DNA of 64,000 bases from Rhodopseudomonas pseudopalustris (GCF_900110435.1 NZ_FODT01000015.1:1-64000); one strand, 5' to 3'; counted from the stretch's first letter, positions 55,059-64,000 are shown. Notes: generated by a model from the sequence alone, not told the origin. Translations and numbers: made by a program.

Positions 55059-58000
55059 TCACCTCATGCCGGGGCTCGCCTGTCCGACATCATCAGCGCT
55101 CTCACCATGAGAAGTCGGCAAAGAATCTTTCCGAAAGAGTACATAAAGCGCTGGTAGAACAAGAAGCGTCAGTATTGTCGAGGAGATGATTCCACCGATA
55201 ACGACCGTTGCAAGGGGACGCTGAACTTCAGCTCCCGCCCCCGTTGCGATCGCCATCGGCACGAATCCGAGAGATGCGACAAGCGCCGTCATGAGCACTG
55301 GGCGCAGCCGCGTCACGGCACCTTCGCGCACCGCGTCTAGGACAGGCTTGCCCTCCTCGCGCAAACGTTCGATGAAGGCGATAATGACGAGTCCATTGAG
55401 CACCGCAACACCGGACAGTGCGATGAAACCAACACCGGCGCTGATCGAGAGGGGAATGCCCCGCAGTAGTAGGGCTGCTATCCCGCCGGTCAGGGCTAAA
55501 GGCACTCCGCTGAAGACCAGCAGGGCATCGGCGACCGAACCGAGACTCATCAACAACAGCAGGAAGACCAACAGCAAGGCGACCGGAACAACGATGGTCA
55601 GTCGCTGGGTGGCGGAAACCAGTTGCTCAAACTGTCCCCCCCACGTTATCCAATATCCGGGGGGCAGCTTGACCTTCTCATTGACCAGACGTTGCGCTTC
55701 CTCGACGAACGATCCCAAATCCCTTTCGCGAACGTTGGCGGTCACAACAATCCGACGCTTACCATTTTCGCGACTGATCTGATTGGGGCCCGGGGCAGCT
55801 TCGACTTTCGCGACGGATGACAAGGGAATATATCGCATTCGCGCGAGTGGTGAGGCGGTCCACGAGGTCCTCGTCGCTGTCTGCGTATCATCGAGCGGCG
55901 GCAGAGGTATAGGAAGTGTTCGAATCGTATTGATGTCTCCGCGCATTTGTTCTGGCAGGCGGACAACGATGTCGAACCTTCGGTCTCCCTCGTACACCTT
56001 CCCGACTGCCTTGCCGCCGACAGCGATCTCAACCAGGCTTTGGACATCATTCGCGCTGAGACCGTACCGAGACAGCGCTTCGTAATCGAGTGTTACAGTC
56101 AACACGGGAAGGCCCGAAACTTGCTCGGTCTTGAGATCCGCAATCCCTCTCATCGGCTCGATCGCCGACTGAACATCCCGTGCGAGCTTTAAAAGGGTAT
56201 CGAGATCATCCCCGAATATCTTTATGCCGATGTCGCTGCGTACACCCGAAAGCAACTCATTGAAGCGAAGCTGAATTGGCTGCAAAATTTCGTATTGGCT
56301 GCCGGCAATCTCCTCAGCGGCCTTCTGGATCTCTTCGACCACGGTCGCCTTGGATTTTTTTGGATCAGGCCATTCCTCACGCGGTTTCAACATGACATAG
56401 CCATCCGAGATGGACGGTGGCATCGGATCGGTCGCAACTTCAGCAGTGCCAGTACGTGCGAAAAAGTCTTTCACTTCTGCAACCTGCTTGATCCGGTCTT
56501 CAAGAGTCTTTTGCATCTCGATCGATTGCGTAAGACTCGTGCCGGGAATCCGGATGGCTGCGAGCGCCACGTCGCCTTCATCCAAGCTTGGAATGAACTC
56601 TCCGCCCATCCGCGTTGTGGCGAACGCACTGACCGCAATGATAGCGACGGCTCCAACCGCGACACTCTTGCGAAAGCGAATGGACAGCGTAAGGAGAGGA
56701 ACGTAAACGCGCTTCGCCCCTCGCATAAGAATATTCTCTTTTTCCGACACTTTTCCCGTGACGAGCAACGCCACCGCCGCCGGAACGAACGTCATGGAGA
56801 AAATGGCCGCACCGAGCAGCGCCATCAGCACGGTGAGCGCCATGGGGGTGAACATCTTTCCCTCCACACCGGTAAGCGTGAGGACCGGAAGATAAACCAC
56901 TGCGATGATCATGGTGCCGAACAAGCTTGGCTTTATGACCTCGCGCGATGCGCTGAGGATCGTCTCAAAGCGCTCGCCGGCCGTCAGCAATCGGCCCTGT
57001 CTGTGTTGCTCCTCCGCAAGAACGCGCAGGCAGTTCTCGACGATGATCACAGCGCCATCAATAATAATACCGAAGTCGATTGCGCCGAGACTCATCAGGT
57101 TGGCGCTGACTTTGTTCTCAACCATCCCTGTGATGGTAAACAACATCGCCAGCGGAATGACACAGGCCGTCACGATCGCAGCTTTAATATTTCCCAATAG
57201 GAGAAACAATATGATGATGACAAGCAGCGCACCCTCCATCAGGTTGCGCTGAACGGTTTCGATCGTTGCATCGACAAGCCGCGTGCGGTCGTAGACGGTT
57301 TTGGTAACCACCCCTTCCGGTAAGGACTTGCCTATCTCGCTGAGCTTCTTCGAAACGCTCTGCGCAACGGTTCGGCTGTTCTCCCCGATTAATAGCATTG
57401 TGGTGCCGACGACTGTCTCTTTGCCATTGATGGTGGCGGCACCGGTTCGTAGGTCTGTTCCTTCTCGGACCTCGGCGACGTCGCGCACGCGTATCGGATT
57501 GCCACTACGAGCTCCGATGATGATGTTGCGAATCTGACCGAGGTTTGCCACCTGAGCAGGCGTTCGAACGAGGTATTGTTCGCCATTGCGTTCGATATAG
57601 CCGGCGCCAACGTTGTTGTTGTTGTTGGCGAGCGCCGTCATGATGTCTCGGAAGCTGAGCTTGTAGGCCATCAGTCGGGCAGGATCTGGAAGCACGTGAA
57701 ACTGCTTTTCAAATCCGCCGATTGTATTGACCTCGACAACACCCGGCGTCAGCCGAAGTTGCGGCTTGATGATCCAATCCTGGATCGTTCTCAAATCACT
57801 CGGGCTGTATTGCTCGCCATCCGTACGTTTTGCTCCCGGCCGAGCCTCCACCGTGTACATATAAATCTCGCCAAGACCGGTCGAAATCGGTCCCATCGCC
57901 ATTTCAACGCCCGCGGGAAGTTGGTCCTTAACCTGTTGGATGCGTTCATTGACCAATTGCCTGGCGAAGTAGATGTCGGTGCCGTCCTTGAAGATGACCG

Positions 58001-58280
58001 TGACTTGGCTCAGTCCATACCGCGACAGCGAACGGGTATAGTCGAGCTTGGGTAGACCACCCATCGCTGTTTCGATCGGATAGGTGATGCGCTGCTCTGT
58101 TTCCAGTGGCGAATAACCGGGCGCCTGAGTATTGATCTGAACTTGGACGTTCGTGATGTCAGGCACGGCATCGATGGGTAGTCTGGTGAAATTCCAGCCG
58201 CCAAACGCCGCGACCCCAATCACCGCGATCAGGACCAGCCATCGTTGCTTGATGGAGAAGCTGAGGATTGCATCGATCAT
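55059..58280 (-). CDS. czcA: CzcA-type heavy-metal RND efflux pump
   Basis: A 1073-residue inner-membrane RND transporter. It begins with a basic-amphipathic helix and the first membrane span (IKQRWLVLIAVIGVAAFGGWNF), has two large periplasmic loops and twelve membrane segments. The fourth helix reads AIDFGIIIDGAVIIVEN, the D-FG-x-x-x-DGA-VIVEN pattern of divalent-cation (HME1: Co/Zn/Cd) pumps. It takes metal from the periplasm and passes it through CzcB and CzcC. The ATG at 58278-58280 overlaps the PII-like gene by 4 bp; the 40-residue upstream extension is rejected. Confidence 0.93.
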   Translation of the reverse strand: MIDAILSFSIKQRWLVLIAVIGVAAFGGWNFTRLPIDAVPDITNVQVQINTQAPGYSPLETEQRITYPIETAMGGLPKLDYTRSLSRYGLSQVTVIFKDGTDIYFARQLVNERIQQVKDQLPAGVEMAMGPISTGLGEIYMYTVEARPGAKRTDGEQYSPSDLRTIQDWIIKPQLRLTPGVVEVNTIGGFEKQFHVLPDPARLMAYKLSFRDIMTALANNNNNVGAGYIERNGEQYLVRTPAQVANLGQIRNIIIGARSGNPIRVRDVAEVREGTDLRTGAATINGKETVVGTTMLLIGENSRTVAQSVSKKLSEIGKSLPEGVVTKTVYDRTRLVDATIETVQRNLMEGALLVIIILFLLLGNIKAAIVTACVIPLAMLFTITGMVENKVSANLMSLGAIDFGIIIDGAVIIVENCLRVLAEEQHRQGRLLTAGERFETILSASREVIKPSLFGTMIIAVVYLPVLTLTGVEGKMFTPMALTVLMALLGAAIFSMTFVPAAVALLVTGKVSEKENILMRGAKRVYVPLLTLSIRFRKSVAVGAVAIIAVSAFATTRMGGEFIPSLDEGDVALAAIRIPGTSLTQSIEMQKTLEDRIKQVAEVKDFFARTGTAEVATDPMPPSISDGYVMLKPREEWPDPKKSKATVVEEIQKAAEEIAGSQYEILQPIQLRFNELLSGVRSDIGIKIFGDDLDTLLKLARDVQSAIEPMRGIADLKTEQVSGLPVLTVTLDYEALSRYGLSANDVQSLVEIAVGGKAVGKVYEGDRRFDIVVRLPEQMRGDINTIRTLPIPLPPLDDTQTATRTSWTASPLARMRYIPLSSVAKVEAAPGPNQISRENGKRRIVVTANVRERDLGSFVEEAQRLVNEKVKLPPGYWITWGGQFEQLVSATQRLTIVVPVALLLVFLLLLMSLGSVADALLVFSGVPLALTGGIAALLLRGIPLSISAGVGFIALSGVAVLNGLVIIAFIERLREEGKPVLDAVREGAVTRLRPVLMTALVASLGFVPMAIATGAGAEVQRPLATVVIGGIISSTILTLLVLPALYVLFRKDSLPTSHGESADDVGQASPGMR

Positions 58281-58636
58281 TCCGGTGCTCCTCCTTGCTT
58301 TCCATCTGTCCGGATGCGCAAGAAATTCTTGACGACCTGCGTAAAGATGATGCCGTCGCCCTTGCTGCCAGTCCATGCAGCTCGCGCAATCCGGCTGCAA
58401 ATCTCGCCGGAAATCGCCTCTCGGCAGACAATCTGCATTTGCAGGTGCTCCTGATAGGAGAAGTTGTATTCGGTCGCATGGAATTGACCGCCGGCACCGC
58501 GTCCGCGGCCCTGTCCTCGAATGCGATCGATCGTGAACCCGGGAAATTCCGGCAGATCATGCAGGGCTTTCACGACATGACCTTCCATGTTCGGCTTGAT
58601 GAAAGCGGTGATGAGCACATTCGGTTCTTCATTCAT
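58277..58636 (-). CDS. PII-like protein in the czc operon
   Basis: A 119-residue protein with the PII/CutA-like ferredoxin fold: NVLITAFIKPNMEGHVVKALHDL at the N-terminus, a variable loop with GRGRGAGGQ, and GDGIIFTQVVKNFLRIRTDGKQG at the C-terminus. PII-like proteins next to heavy-metal RND pumps may bind nucleotide or metal and regulate the pump. It overlaps czcB by 8 bp and czcA by 4 bp. The start ATG at 58634-58636 gives the canonical N-terminus. Confidence 0.82.
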   Translation of the reverse strand: MNEEPNVLITAFIKPNMEGHVVKALHDLPEFPGFTIDRIRGQGRGRGAGGQFHATEYNFSYQEHLQMQIVCREAISGEICSRIARAAWTGSKGDGIIFTQVVKNFLRIRTDGKQGGAPE

Positions 58637-59603
58637 GTTCAGCCTCGGATTTGCCAATCTCTGCCTTCACCACAAAGCTGTTGTCGGCGGCATAGACTTC
58701 TCCGACGGACAGCCCCTTAGTGATCTCAACATAGTCTCTGTCTTGCTCTCCCACCTCGACCGGGCGAGCCTCCAACTTGTTGCCCTCTCGAACGAAAACA
58801 ACGGTCTTGTTTTCCATTGTTTGCAGGGCATTGGCTTTGATGGCAGCCGACACTCGCCGGCTGCTGAGAATGACGCTTCCACGAACGAAGAGTCCTGGCC
58901 GCAAACGTCCATCGGGATTGGCAACGACAGCACGAGCGATCGCACTTTGAGTATCGCTGCTTCCTACGGGGGATACATAGGAAATACGTGAACTGACCGG
59001 AGCGCCTCCGTCGCCGAGGTCGATAGTCAGTTCGTCTCCTACGCGCACCCGATTGAGATCCTGTACGTAAACGGACAGGTCAACCCATACCGCAGACAAA
59101 TCCGCCAATATGAACGCAGGCTTCTGTTCTGATGCGTATTCGCCAAGCGAAACCTGTCGATCGATGACTGTTCCGTCGATCGGCGCTTTTAGCTCGTAGG
59201 ACGTCAGACTCTGATTGCTTTCGATTGTCGCCATCAGGTCGTCCTTTCGCGCTTGATCGCCGATTCGCTTTTGAAGCTTGCGAACGACGCCAGGAAACCG
59301 GGGCGTCACCTGCACCAGCGTCTCCTGATTGGCGCGAATGACGCCGTTAAGCAGCAGCGTATTGCTCAACGTCGCAGGCTGCACTTTCAAGAGCACAATT
59401 TTTGCGGCGGCGACCCGTTCATCGCTCATGATGACTCTATCAGCGGCATGTTCGTCCTTTTCGACTTGTGTGTCGTTTGCTTCTCCCTTCTTTTCCGCTT
59501 GGCTGGCCGGAGGCCGCGGACCGTCTGTCGCCATCATGCGATAGCCGACGGCGGTCACCGCGATGAGTCCGGCAACTACCGCGAAAATGCCGAGTTTCCT
59601 CAT
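58629..59603 (-). CDS. czcB: CzcB-type periplasmic adaptor (membrane fusion protein)
   Basis: A 324-residue HlyD-family adaptor. The N-terminal membrane/signal segment (LGIFAVVAGLIAVTAVGY) is followed by a His/Asp/Glu-bearing linker. The lipoyl/barrel-sandwich halves are NGVIRANQETLVQVTPRFPGVVRKL and LTSYELKAPIDGTVIDRQVSLGEYA. The protein is short for the family because the alpha-hairpin is short. It connects CzcA with CzcC and overlaps czcC by 4 bp. Confidence 0.92.
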   Translation of the reverse strand: MRKLGIFAVVAGLIAVTAVGYRMMATDGPRPPASQAEKKGEANDTQVEKDEHAADRVIMSDERVAAAKIVLLKVQPATLSNTLLLNGVIRANQETLVQVTPRFPGVVRKLQKRIGDQARKDDLMATIESNQSLTSYELKAPIDGTVIDRQVSLGEYASEQKPAFILADLSAVWVDLSVYVQDLNRVRVGDELTIDLGDGGAPVSSRISYVSPVGSSDTQSAIARAVVANPDGRLRPGLFVRGSVILSSRRVSAAIKANALQTMENKTVVFVREGNKLEARPVEVGEQDRDYVEITKGLSVGEVYAADNSFVVKAEIGKSEAEHE

Positions 59604-60871
59604 GGTGCGCTCCCCCGTGAGAGTGAGAATGGGTTGCCAACCAATCCCTCGATGGTTGCGATCGCGACGTGGAAGTTCTGCAATGCTTCCTGCTCTCGCA
59701 ACTTCGCCTGCGTGAAGCTCGCCTGTGCATCAAGCACCTCCAGAAGCGAAAAGCGGCCTTGGCCATATCCGTCCAAAATTACGTCTGATGCTTGACGCGA
59801 CTTTGGAATTGCGATCGAGCGCAAAATTGACAGCTCGCGCAGCGAGCCCTGAAGGGAGTCGTAAGCGCGCCCGGCAATGGTGATCAGCGTGTTGCGGTTG
59901 GCTTCCCGCTCGGCTCGCGCCTTCGCGAGGTTCTCTTGTGCGGAAAGAATATTGCCTTGGTTCTGGTCGAAGAGCGGGATCGGCACGGAAAGGGTAAGGC
60001 GGACGGCGTTATCGTTCGTATCGTTATAGTGGCGCCATCCGGCGGCTACTCGCACATCCGGATAGGGTTTCAGCCGAGCTATGAGGAGTTCCGCATTGCG
60101 CTGCGCGTAAACGGCCGTCCACCGGACCAACTGCGGATTGGCGTCGATGGCTTTGACGACTGTCTGGAAACTGGGCGGCCGCCCCGTCGCCTCCAGCCGG
60201 CCCGATACAGCCCTGAATTTCGGGAAGGTATCGCCCATCAGCACAGCCAACTCGCGCCGCGCACTGTCGAGCAATGCGGCAGCCCGCTCGCGCTCGACCT
60301 TCACAAGGGCTGCCGCGACTTCGGCGCGCCCAGTCTCGGCCGGCGATGAGGCCCCTGCATCAAGCCGACGTTGCAAAAGGGGGGTCAGCCGATTGAGTGC
60401 TACCACCTGTTCGTCGAGGATCGCGATCCGATGCTGCAGTCCAAGGATGGTTAGGAAAGCGATGGCAGTCTCTGAGAGCACCTCCAGCCGGACAGCCTGT
60501 CTTTGGATCGCAGCATTCTCGACGCCCGCCCGGCCCGCAGCAATCCGTGCTGCGCGCTTACCGAACAGCTCGAAAAGCTGACTGATCTGCAAGGTGCTCT
60601 CGGCGGATTTCGTCCCACGGTAAGGCCCTGATCCAAAAGAATTGTCCTGCTCGTATGACACTTCAGGATTAATCAGCACGCCCGCTTGGATGCGCTGGCC
60701 AGTTGCTATGCCAACATCGCGTTCAGCGGCCGTCAGACGAGGACTTGCCAAAAGCGCTCGGGAAAGCGCGGTCCGCAACGTGAGCGGTTGCGAATGCGAC
60801 AGACTCACCAGCGCGGGGCTCGCGAGCAACGCAATCGCGCATGCAAGGCGCATGCCGATCTTCAAGAACAT
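59600..60871 (-). CDS. czcC: CzcC-type outer membrane efflux channel
   Basis: A 423-residue TolC-family protein with a signal peptide (residues 1-28), two OEP repeats of long helices and strands (TLRTALSRALLASPRLTAAERDV and the second starting near residue 230), and the LTLSVPIPLFDQNQGNI signature. Coupled to czcB by a 4-bp overlap. First structural gene of the efflux operon after the CzcI-like gene. Confidence 0.92.
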   Translation of the reverse strand: MFLKIGMRLACAIALLASPALVSLSHSQPLTLRTALSRALLASPRLTAAERDVGIATGQRIQAGVLINPEVSYEQDNSFGSGPYRGTKSAESTLQISQLFELFGKRAARIAAGRAGVENAAIQRQAVRLEVLSETAIAFLTILGLQHRIAILDEQVVALNRLTPLLQRRLDAGASSPAETGRAEVAAALVKVERERAAALLDSARRELAVLMGDTFPKFRAVSGRLEATGRPPSFQTVVKAIDANPQLVRWTAVYAQRNAELLIARLKPYPDVRVAAGWRHYNDTNDNAVRLTLSVPIPLFDQNQGNILSAQENLAKARAEREANRNTLITIAGRAYDSLQGSLRELSILRSIAIPKSRQASDVILDGYGQGRFSLLEVLDAQASFTQAKLREQEALQNFHVAIATIEGLVGNPFSLSRGSAP

Positions 60872-60926
60872 GAGAACCTACCTGACGAATGACGGAATTT
60901 GGGCGCAAGTGCGCCGGCCGGTCAAT

Positions 60927-61304
60927 TCAGGATAGAGATTTTGGCGGCGGTAGGTCGACGCCCCGGAACAGCCCCGAAGTAAGGATTGTCCGATACGCCC
61001 AATTCGCGGGCATCGGCCGGATGAACATGGAAGCTGCTAAAAGGGGATTCGGGATCGATGCAGAGAAGCAGCCATGACAATGCCGACTGACGATAACGGT
61101 CTTGCCGGACTGCCCGGAGTCCTCGTCAAAAGAACCCGCTGTCACGAAGGCAGAGCCAGGCGAATTGACCACATCGTCATCATAAAACGTATGCAGGGGA
61201 CCCGACAAAAGGTAAGCTGCGATCAAGAATACGACAACAAACGCACGTCGAATGCGCGGGCAGCACGTCTCGAAAATTGTGCCTCGATTTCGCAAAATAA
61301 GCAC
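60927..61304 (-). CDS. CzcI-like small periplasmic protein
   Basis: A protein of up to 125 residues with an N-terminal hydrophobic segment (FVVVFLIAAYLLSGPLH), a His-rich HCHGCFS motif mid-protein and a C-terminal GVDLPPPKSLS tail, the layout of CzcI/DUF2946-type proteins encoded ahead of czcC. Such proteins may modulate metal sensing. It starts at the GTG at 61302-61304, 55 bp before czcC; the ribosome site is weak, and a start a few codons further in is possible. Confidence 0.6.
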   Translation of the reverse strand: MLILRNRGTIFETCCPRIRRAFVVVFLIAAYLLSGPLHTFYDDDVVNSPGSAFVTAGSFDEDSGQSGKTVIVSRHCHGCFSASIPNPLLAASMFIRPMPANWAYRTILTSGLFRGVDLPPPKSLS

Positions 61305-62530
61305 TTCATCAGTTTCAAAGCTACCATTACACGACAGAGTATCGGACGTCGATCAGGAACATTGTAACATCTGCCAACTACTTTGGCATGCCGTCGTGAG
61401 CTATAGCGGTTCCGCTCGATGCCAGGAACATCGCGCAGTGTCGAGGAGCATTCTCCAAGCGCGAATTGTGGTGCAGAGATCACGGACCGCTGCCATTGAT
61501 GATGCGGCCTTGAGTTGGGGCAACTTCTGGAGTTCCACAAGGACGCGCAAGGACTGAAAACTTCGTCTGGACATACCGATCCTGCTGCCTGGTGTGCCGG
61601 ACGCCGATGACGCCTGCATCGCGCGGCTCAAGTCGGAGGTTGGTGGTCCCCGATCGTCTACGTGCGCTGCCGGGCGTACTGGTAGCGGAAGCGAGCGCGG
61701 GCATGCTTGTGCGCGTCGAGTTCGACCATACCCACGCGAGAGGATGATAGCGCCGTTCTGCGTCGGCGCGCCACGTCTTCCTGCATGACGGCGCCGTCAC
61801 ATACCACCGGCAAGGATGCTTCCGACAGGATGCGAATGACGCTCCCTTCGGCCAATCGCCAACGCTGTCGCCAGCCGCTATGCGCCCCGCGACCAGAAAA
61901 GTCCGCGGGCCCGAGCCCTGCATATCCGAGAGCCGGAATTCCCAGTGGTGTTGATCGTGATTCATTGCCTCTGATTTGGGAGGCAATGGGACCTCTGACT
62001 GTTCTGGCTTTCGGATCCGAAATGGGCTCGGGTCGAGCTGTTGTTGCCGACAGATGTCCTTGGGATGAAGCATGTTGATGCGACAGGTGTTGAGCGGAAT
62101 CGTACACGCCTTGCGCTGTGGCGCGCGCTGAGCGGATTGCGCGGATGTCTCCGGGCCGAAGAAGACGCTCTACAACCGTGTCGTCCGGTTGGCGAAGTGA
62201 GGCTGGCCGCGTTCGCTGGAGACGGCACGCAGCGGGACTCCGGCAATCGCTCTTGCATAGAACCGCACTGCGCAGCGGCGACGACGGGCCTCCAACTCCG
62301 CCACGCTGCTTTTCGCCATGAACCCCTTCCTAAATCTGAGAGAGTGTTGTTTTCCGAGAAAGGCGGCAGCACCACGCATGTAGCTTCTTTAATTTTTGTA
62401 TCGGCCGCGACGGCCCAGTCCTGTCGAGCAAATCCGAACACCGGGCTGATACTCAAGATCTGAGCAGATGCGTGATACGAAATCGACTACCGAAAGGTAC
62501 GAGCTATTGGCGCCGATCGGCTAAGCAGAC
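61305..62530. other. Decayed or non-coding region
   Basis: No intact gene is recognised in this stretch. On the minus strand around 61.7-61.97 kb two overlapping frames carry pieces of what looks like one protein: LSDMQGSGPRTFLVAGRIAAGDS and, one frame over, EGSVIRILSEASLPVVCDGAVMQEDVARR, suggesting a frameshifted gene of unknown family. A 45-bp repeat lies at 62362-62406. Composition is lower in GC than the tra region. Confidence 0.45.
62362..62406. repeat. 45-bp direct repeat, left copy
   Basis: GGCGGCAGCACCACGCATG followed by TAGCTTCTTTAATTTTTGTAT and CGGCC. The right copy is at 63580-63625 with three substitutions and one extra base. The pair brackets the universal stress gene. Confidence 0.8.
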
Positions 62531-62544
62531 TTGACGCAGATCAA
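62531..62544. promoter_or_regulatory. FixK/FNR-type box (anaerobox)
   Basis: TTGAC-GCAG-ATCAA fits the FNR/FixK consensus TTGAY-N4-RTCAA exactly. It lies 219 bp upstream of the universal stress protein ATG. In rhizobia such sites drive microaerobic expression, often of universal stress genes. The match is direct; use is inferred, and the long distance implies a long 5' leader. Confidence 0.65.
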
Positions 62545-62762
62545 TGCATCTAACGTCCAGGATAGCAAAAAAAGTTATCGTCTGTTGATTCAGTCAGAGA
62601 GGAATGTCACGGGATCATGAACGTCGCACCGGCAAGGCTGCGGTATCGACGATGAAATAAAGGCTATCGTCGGCTCGGGCTTTTGCAGCTACGCTTGGAA
62701 GCCATGACCAATCTGAGCGGCTACGGGCGTAGACTGGAGCCGACACTGAAGGAGTGCTGAAT

Positions 62763-63566
62763 ATGACTAATTATCGTGACATAGTCGTTGATGCTAGTCC
62801 GCGGGCCGACCTGCATCGAACGTTAGAATTTGCCCGCGACATGACTAAGATGTTTAGCGCCAAGTTGTCAGCAGCATCTTATGCTTGGCCGCGAACCTCG
62901 ATCGGAGATGTTTTGGTTCATAATACATTCCGAGATCAAGAGCAGACCATACTGATGGAACGTGCGCTTAAAGCGAGCCGAAGCGTGTTTGATGAGGTGT
63001 TTGCAAAGAATGAGGAAACGGGCTGGCAATCCGGGATAGGCGAGCCGACCCTTGCGATGCAAGCGCGCCTCTTGACCGCAGACCTGCTGATCACCGATTC
63101 GGCTGAGGAAGAAGCTTGTGTATTGGCGAACCCGGCTCACGTCGCCCTTGGCTCCGGGGCTCCGGTTCTTCGCTTGGGACGAGCGCCGCGAAACCCTGGC
63201 TTCTCAAACGTTGTGGTGGCGTGGAAAGACTCACCACACGCCTGCCGCGCTGTCCATGACGCCCTACCCATACTTAAGCGCGCGGACAGTGTCGCAGTCA
63301 TCGGAGTTGGTGATGAGCTTGCAGCAGAACGGCTCGAGGCGGTTACGGCGCATCTGCAACTGCATGCGGTCAAGGCGCGTCCTTGGCATATATCGGACAC
63401 GACGGGGGACGTGTGTTTGAGTCTGCTTAAGGAAGCGCAGCACGAAAACGCACAACTCATCGTTACAGGCGCCTATAGCCGTGGCCCATTGACTGAGCGC
63501 GTTCTTGGCGGGGTGACCGCAAGTATGCTCAAGAATGCAGAGATATCCTGGTTTATGTCCCATTGA
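62763..63566 (+). CDS. Universal stress protein (two-domain UspA family)
   Basis: A 267-residue protein. The N-terminal half is a degenerate USP domain (YRDIVVDASPRADLHRTLEFARDM). The C-terminal half has FSNVVVAWKDSPHACRAVHDALPIL and the ATP-loop-like LIVTGAYSRGPLTERVLGGVTASML, resembling the G-2x-G-9x-G-S/T motif. The ATG at 62763 has AAGGAG 8 bp upstream; a GTG at 62754 is also in frame. The FixK/FNR-type box upstream predicts induction at low oxygen. Flanked by 45-bp direct repeats. Confidence 0.88.
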   Translation: MTNYRDIVVDASPRADLHRTLEFARDMTKMFSAKLSAASYAWPRTSIGDVLVHNTFRDQEQTILMERALKASRSVFDEVFAKNEETGWQSGIGEPTLAMQARLLTADLLITDSAEEEACVLANPAHVALGSGAPVLRLGRAPRNPGFSNVVVAWKDSPHACRAVHDALPILKRADSVAVIGVGDELAAERLEAVTAHLQLHAVKARPWHISDTTGDVCLSLLKEAQHENAQLIVTGAYSRGPLTERVLGGVTASMLKNAEISWFMSH

Positions 63567-63579
63567 GGTCTATTAGGGC

Positions 63580-63625
63580 GGCGGCAGCACCACGCATGTA
63601 GCTTATCTAATTCTTGTATCCGGCC
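63580..63625. repeat. 45-bp direct repeat, right copy
   Basis: The right-hand copy of the 62362-62406 repeat, 13 bp after the universal stress protein stop. Direct orientation, 1218 bp apart. Confidence 0.8.
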
Positions 63626-63793
63626 CATGCTTCCACGGATGCGTAACGGTTGCAGAGATCAGACTATGGCGCCACCCGGGAGAGCCTACGTCTTAAAGCA
63701 AGAGCGGCGGTAATCAACACACGTGCTCCGCACGTGCGTGCGGCGGCAATGTCAGGCCGCCGTAGAGATGGTCGCTCACAGTGTGGATTGACA

Positions 63794-64000
63794 ATGAATT
63801 CGTCAGCGATTGGGCCAGCGGGCACGCATCTTTCCCTGAGACGCTCGCTTACGCTTTTAACGTTGCTCTTCTATGGACTCGCGGTTATCGTCGGGGCTGG
63901 AATCTATGTCGCAATTGCGTCGGTTATCGACCGGGCTGGCGATGCGACGCCACTCTCTTTTTTGCTTGCAGGAATAGTTGCCGGACTAACCGGCCTTTGC
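63794..64000 (+). CDS. APC-family amino acid permease, cut by window end
   Basis: An ATG at 63794 opens a frame of 69 codons to the window edge. The sequence (SLRRSLTLLTLLFYGLAVIVGAGIYVAIASVID) is the first transmembrane helix of APC-superfamily permeases with the GAGIYV substrate-binding motif, and a second helix begins before the edge. The C-terminal part lies beyond the window. Confidence 0.75.
   Translation, partial: MNSSAIGPAGTHLSLRRSLTLLTLLFYGLAVIVGAGIYVAIASVIDRAGDATPLSFLLAGIVAGLTGLC

Noticed and set aside
58281-58400. 40-residue N-terminal extension of CzcA
   Set aside because: It overlaps the PII-like gene entirely, and family members start at the MIDAILSFSIKQRW block.

Overview
The window looks like GC-rich alphaproteobacterial DNA, most likely Hyphomicrobiales and perhaps a Bradyrhizobium/Rhodopseudomonas/Afipia relative. 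The reasons are the Ti/rhizobial-type conjugation genes with TraR/TraM control, the set of DUF736, DUF1419, ParB-like and ArdC backbone genes, an ImuC/DnaE2-type remnant, and a FixK/FNR box. The genus is an inference. Most of the window reads as accessory DNA: a defence island, metal-resistance cargo, and the DNA-processing half of a conjugative plasmid or integrative and conjugative element (ICE).

Region 1 (1-16.6 kb) is a densely packed defence-type island. It holds a partial SMC-like AAA ATPase; a YhaO-YhaN-like nuclease/ATPase pair followed by an AbiV-like protein; a two-gene operon of a phospholipase-D-fold protein and an unrecognised partner; a self-controlled operon of a probable DNA-binding regulator, a nucleotidyltransferase-fold protein and a PP2C-like phosphatase; and an AbiEi/AbiEii-type toxin-antitoxin operon with a third, unknown gene. 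Two of these operons have striking palindromic operators at their promoters.

Region 2 (16.7-24.4 kb) carries a decayed imuC/dnaE2, a cadR-cadA pair with a textbook MerR operator, copper-delivery proteins (PCuAC, SCO1) coupled to cadA, a truncated flavin monooxygenase, an ArsB/ACR3-like exporter and a frameshifted IS110 transposase.

Region 3 (24.5-44.9 kb) is the element backbone: two DUF736 genes, a DUF3991/TOPRIM protein, a ParE/Phd toxin-antitoxin pair, DUF1419, a 1697-residue methyltransferase-helicase fusion, a ParB-like protein, a chain of translationally coupled small genes, ArdC, DUF4326, WGR and a SAM methyltransferase. Several genes here are preceded by long GC-rich leaders with conserved hairpins. 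Three leaders share one architecture with compensatory base changes, and the parB leader folds as a three-way junction next to the ribosome binding site.

Region 4 (44.6-54.8 kb) is the transfer region: traG-traD-traC to the left, an oriT of the Ti plasmid type, traA-traF-traB-traH to the right, then a candidate structured RNA, traM and convergent traR. No trb mating-pore genes, integrase or AHL synthase lie in the window.

Region 5 (55-64 kb) holds a czcI-like/czcC/czcB/PII-like/czcA heavy-metal efflux operon on the minus strand, about 1.4 kb of decayed sequence, a universal stress protein downstream of a FixK/FNR box and bracketed by 45-bp direct repeats, and the start of an APC-type permease cut by the window edge.
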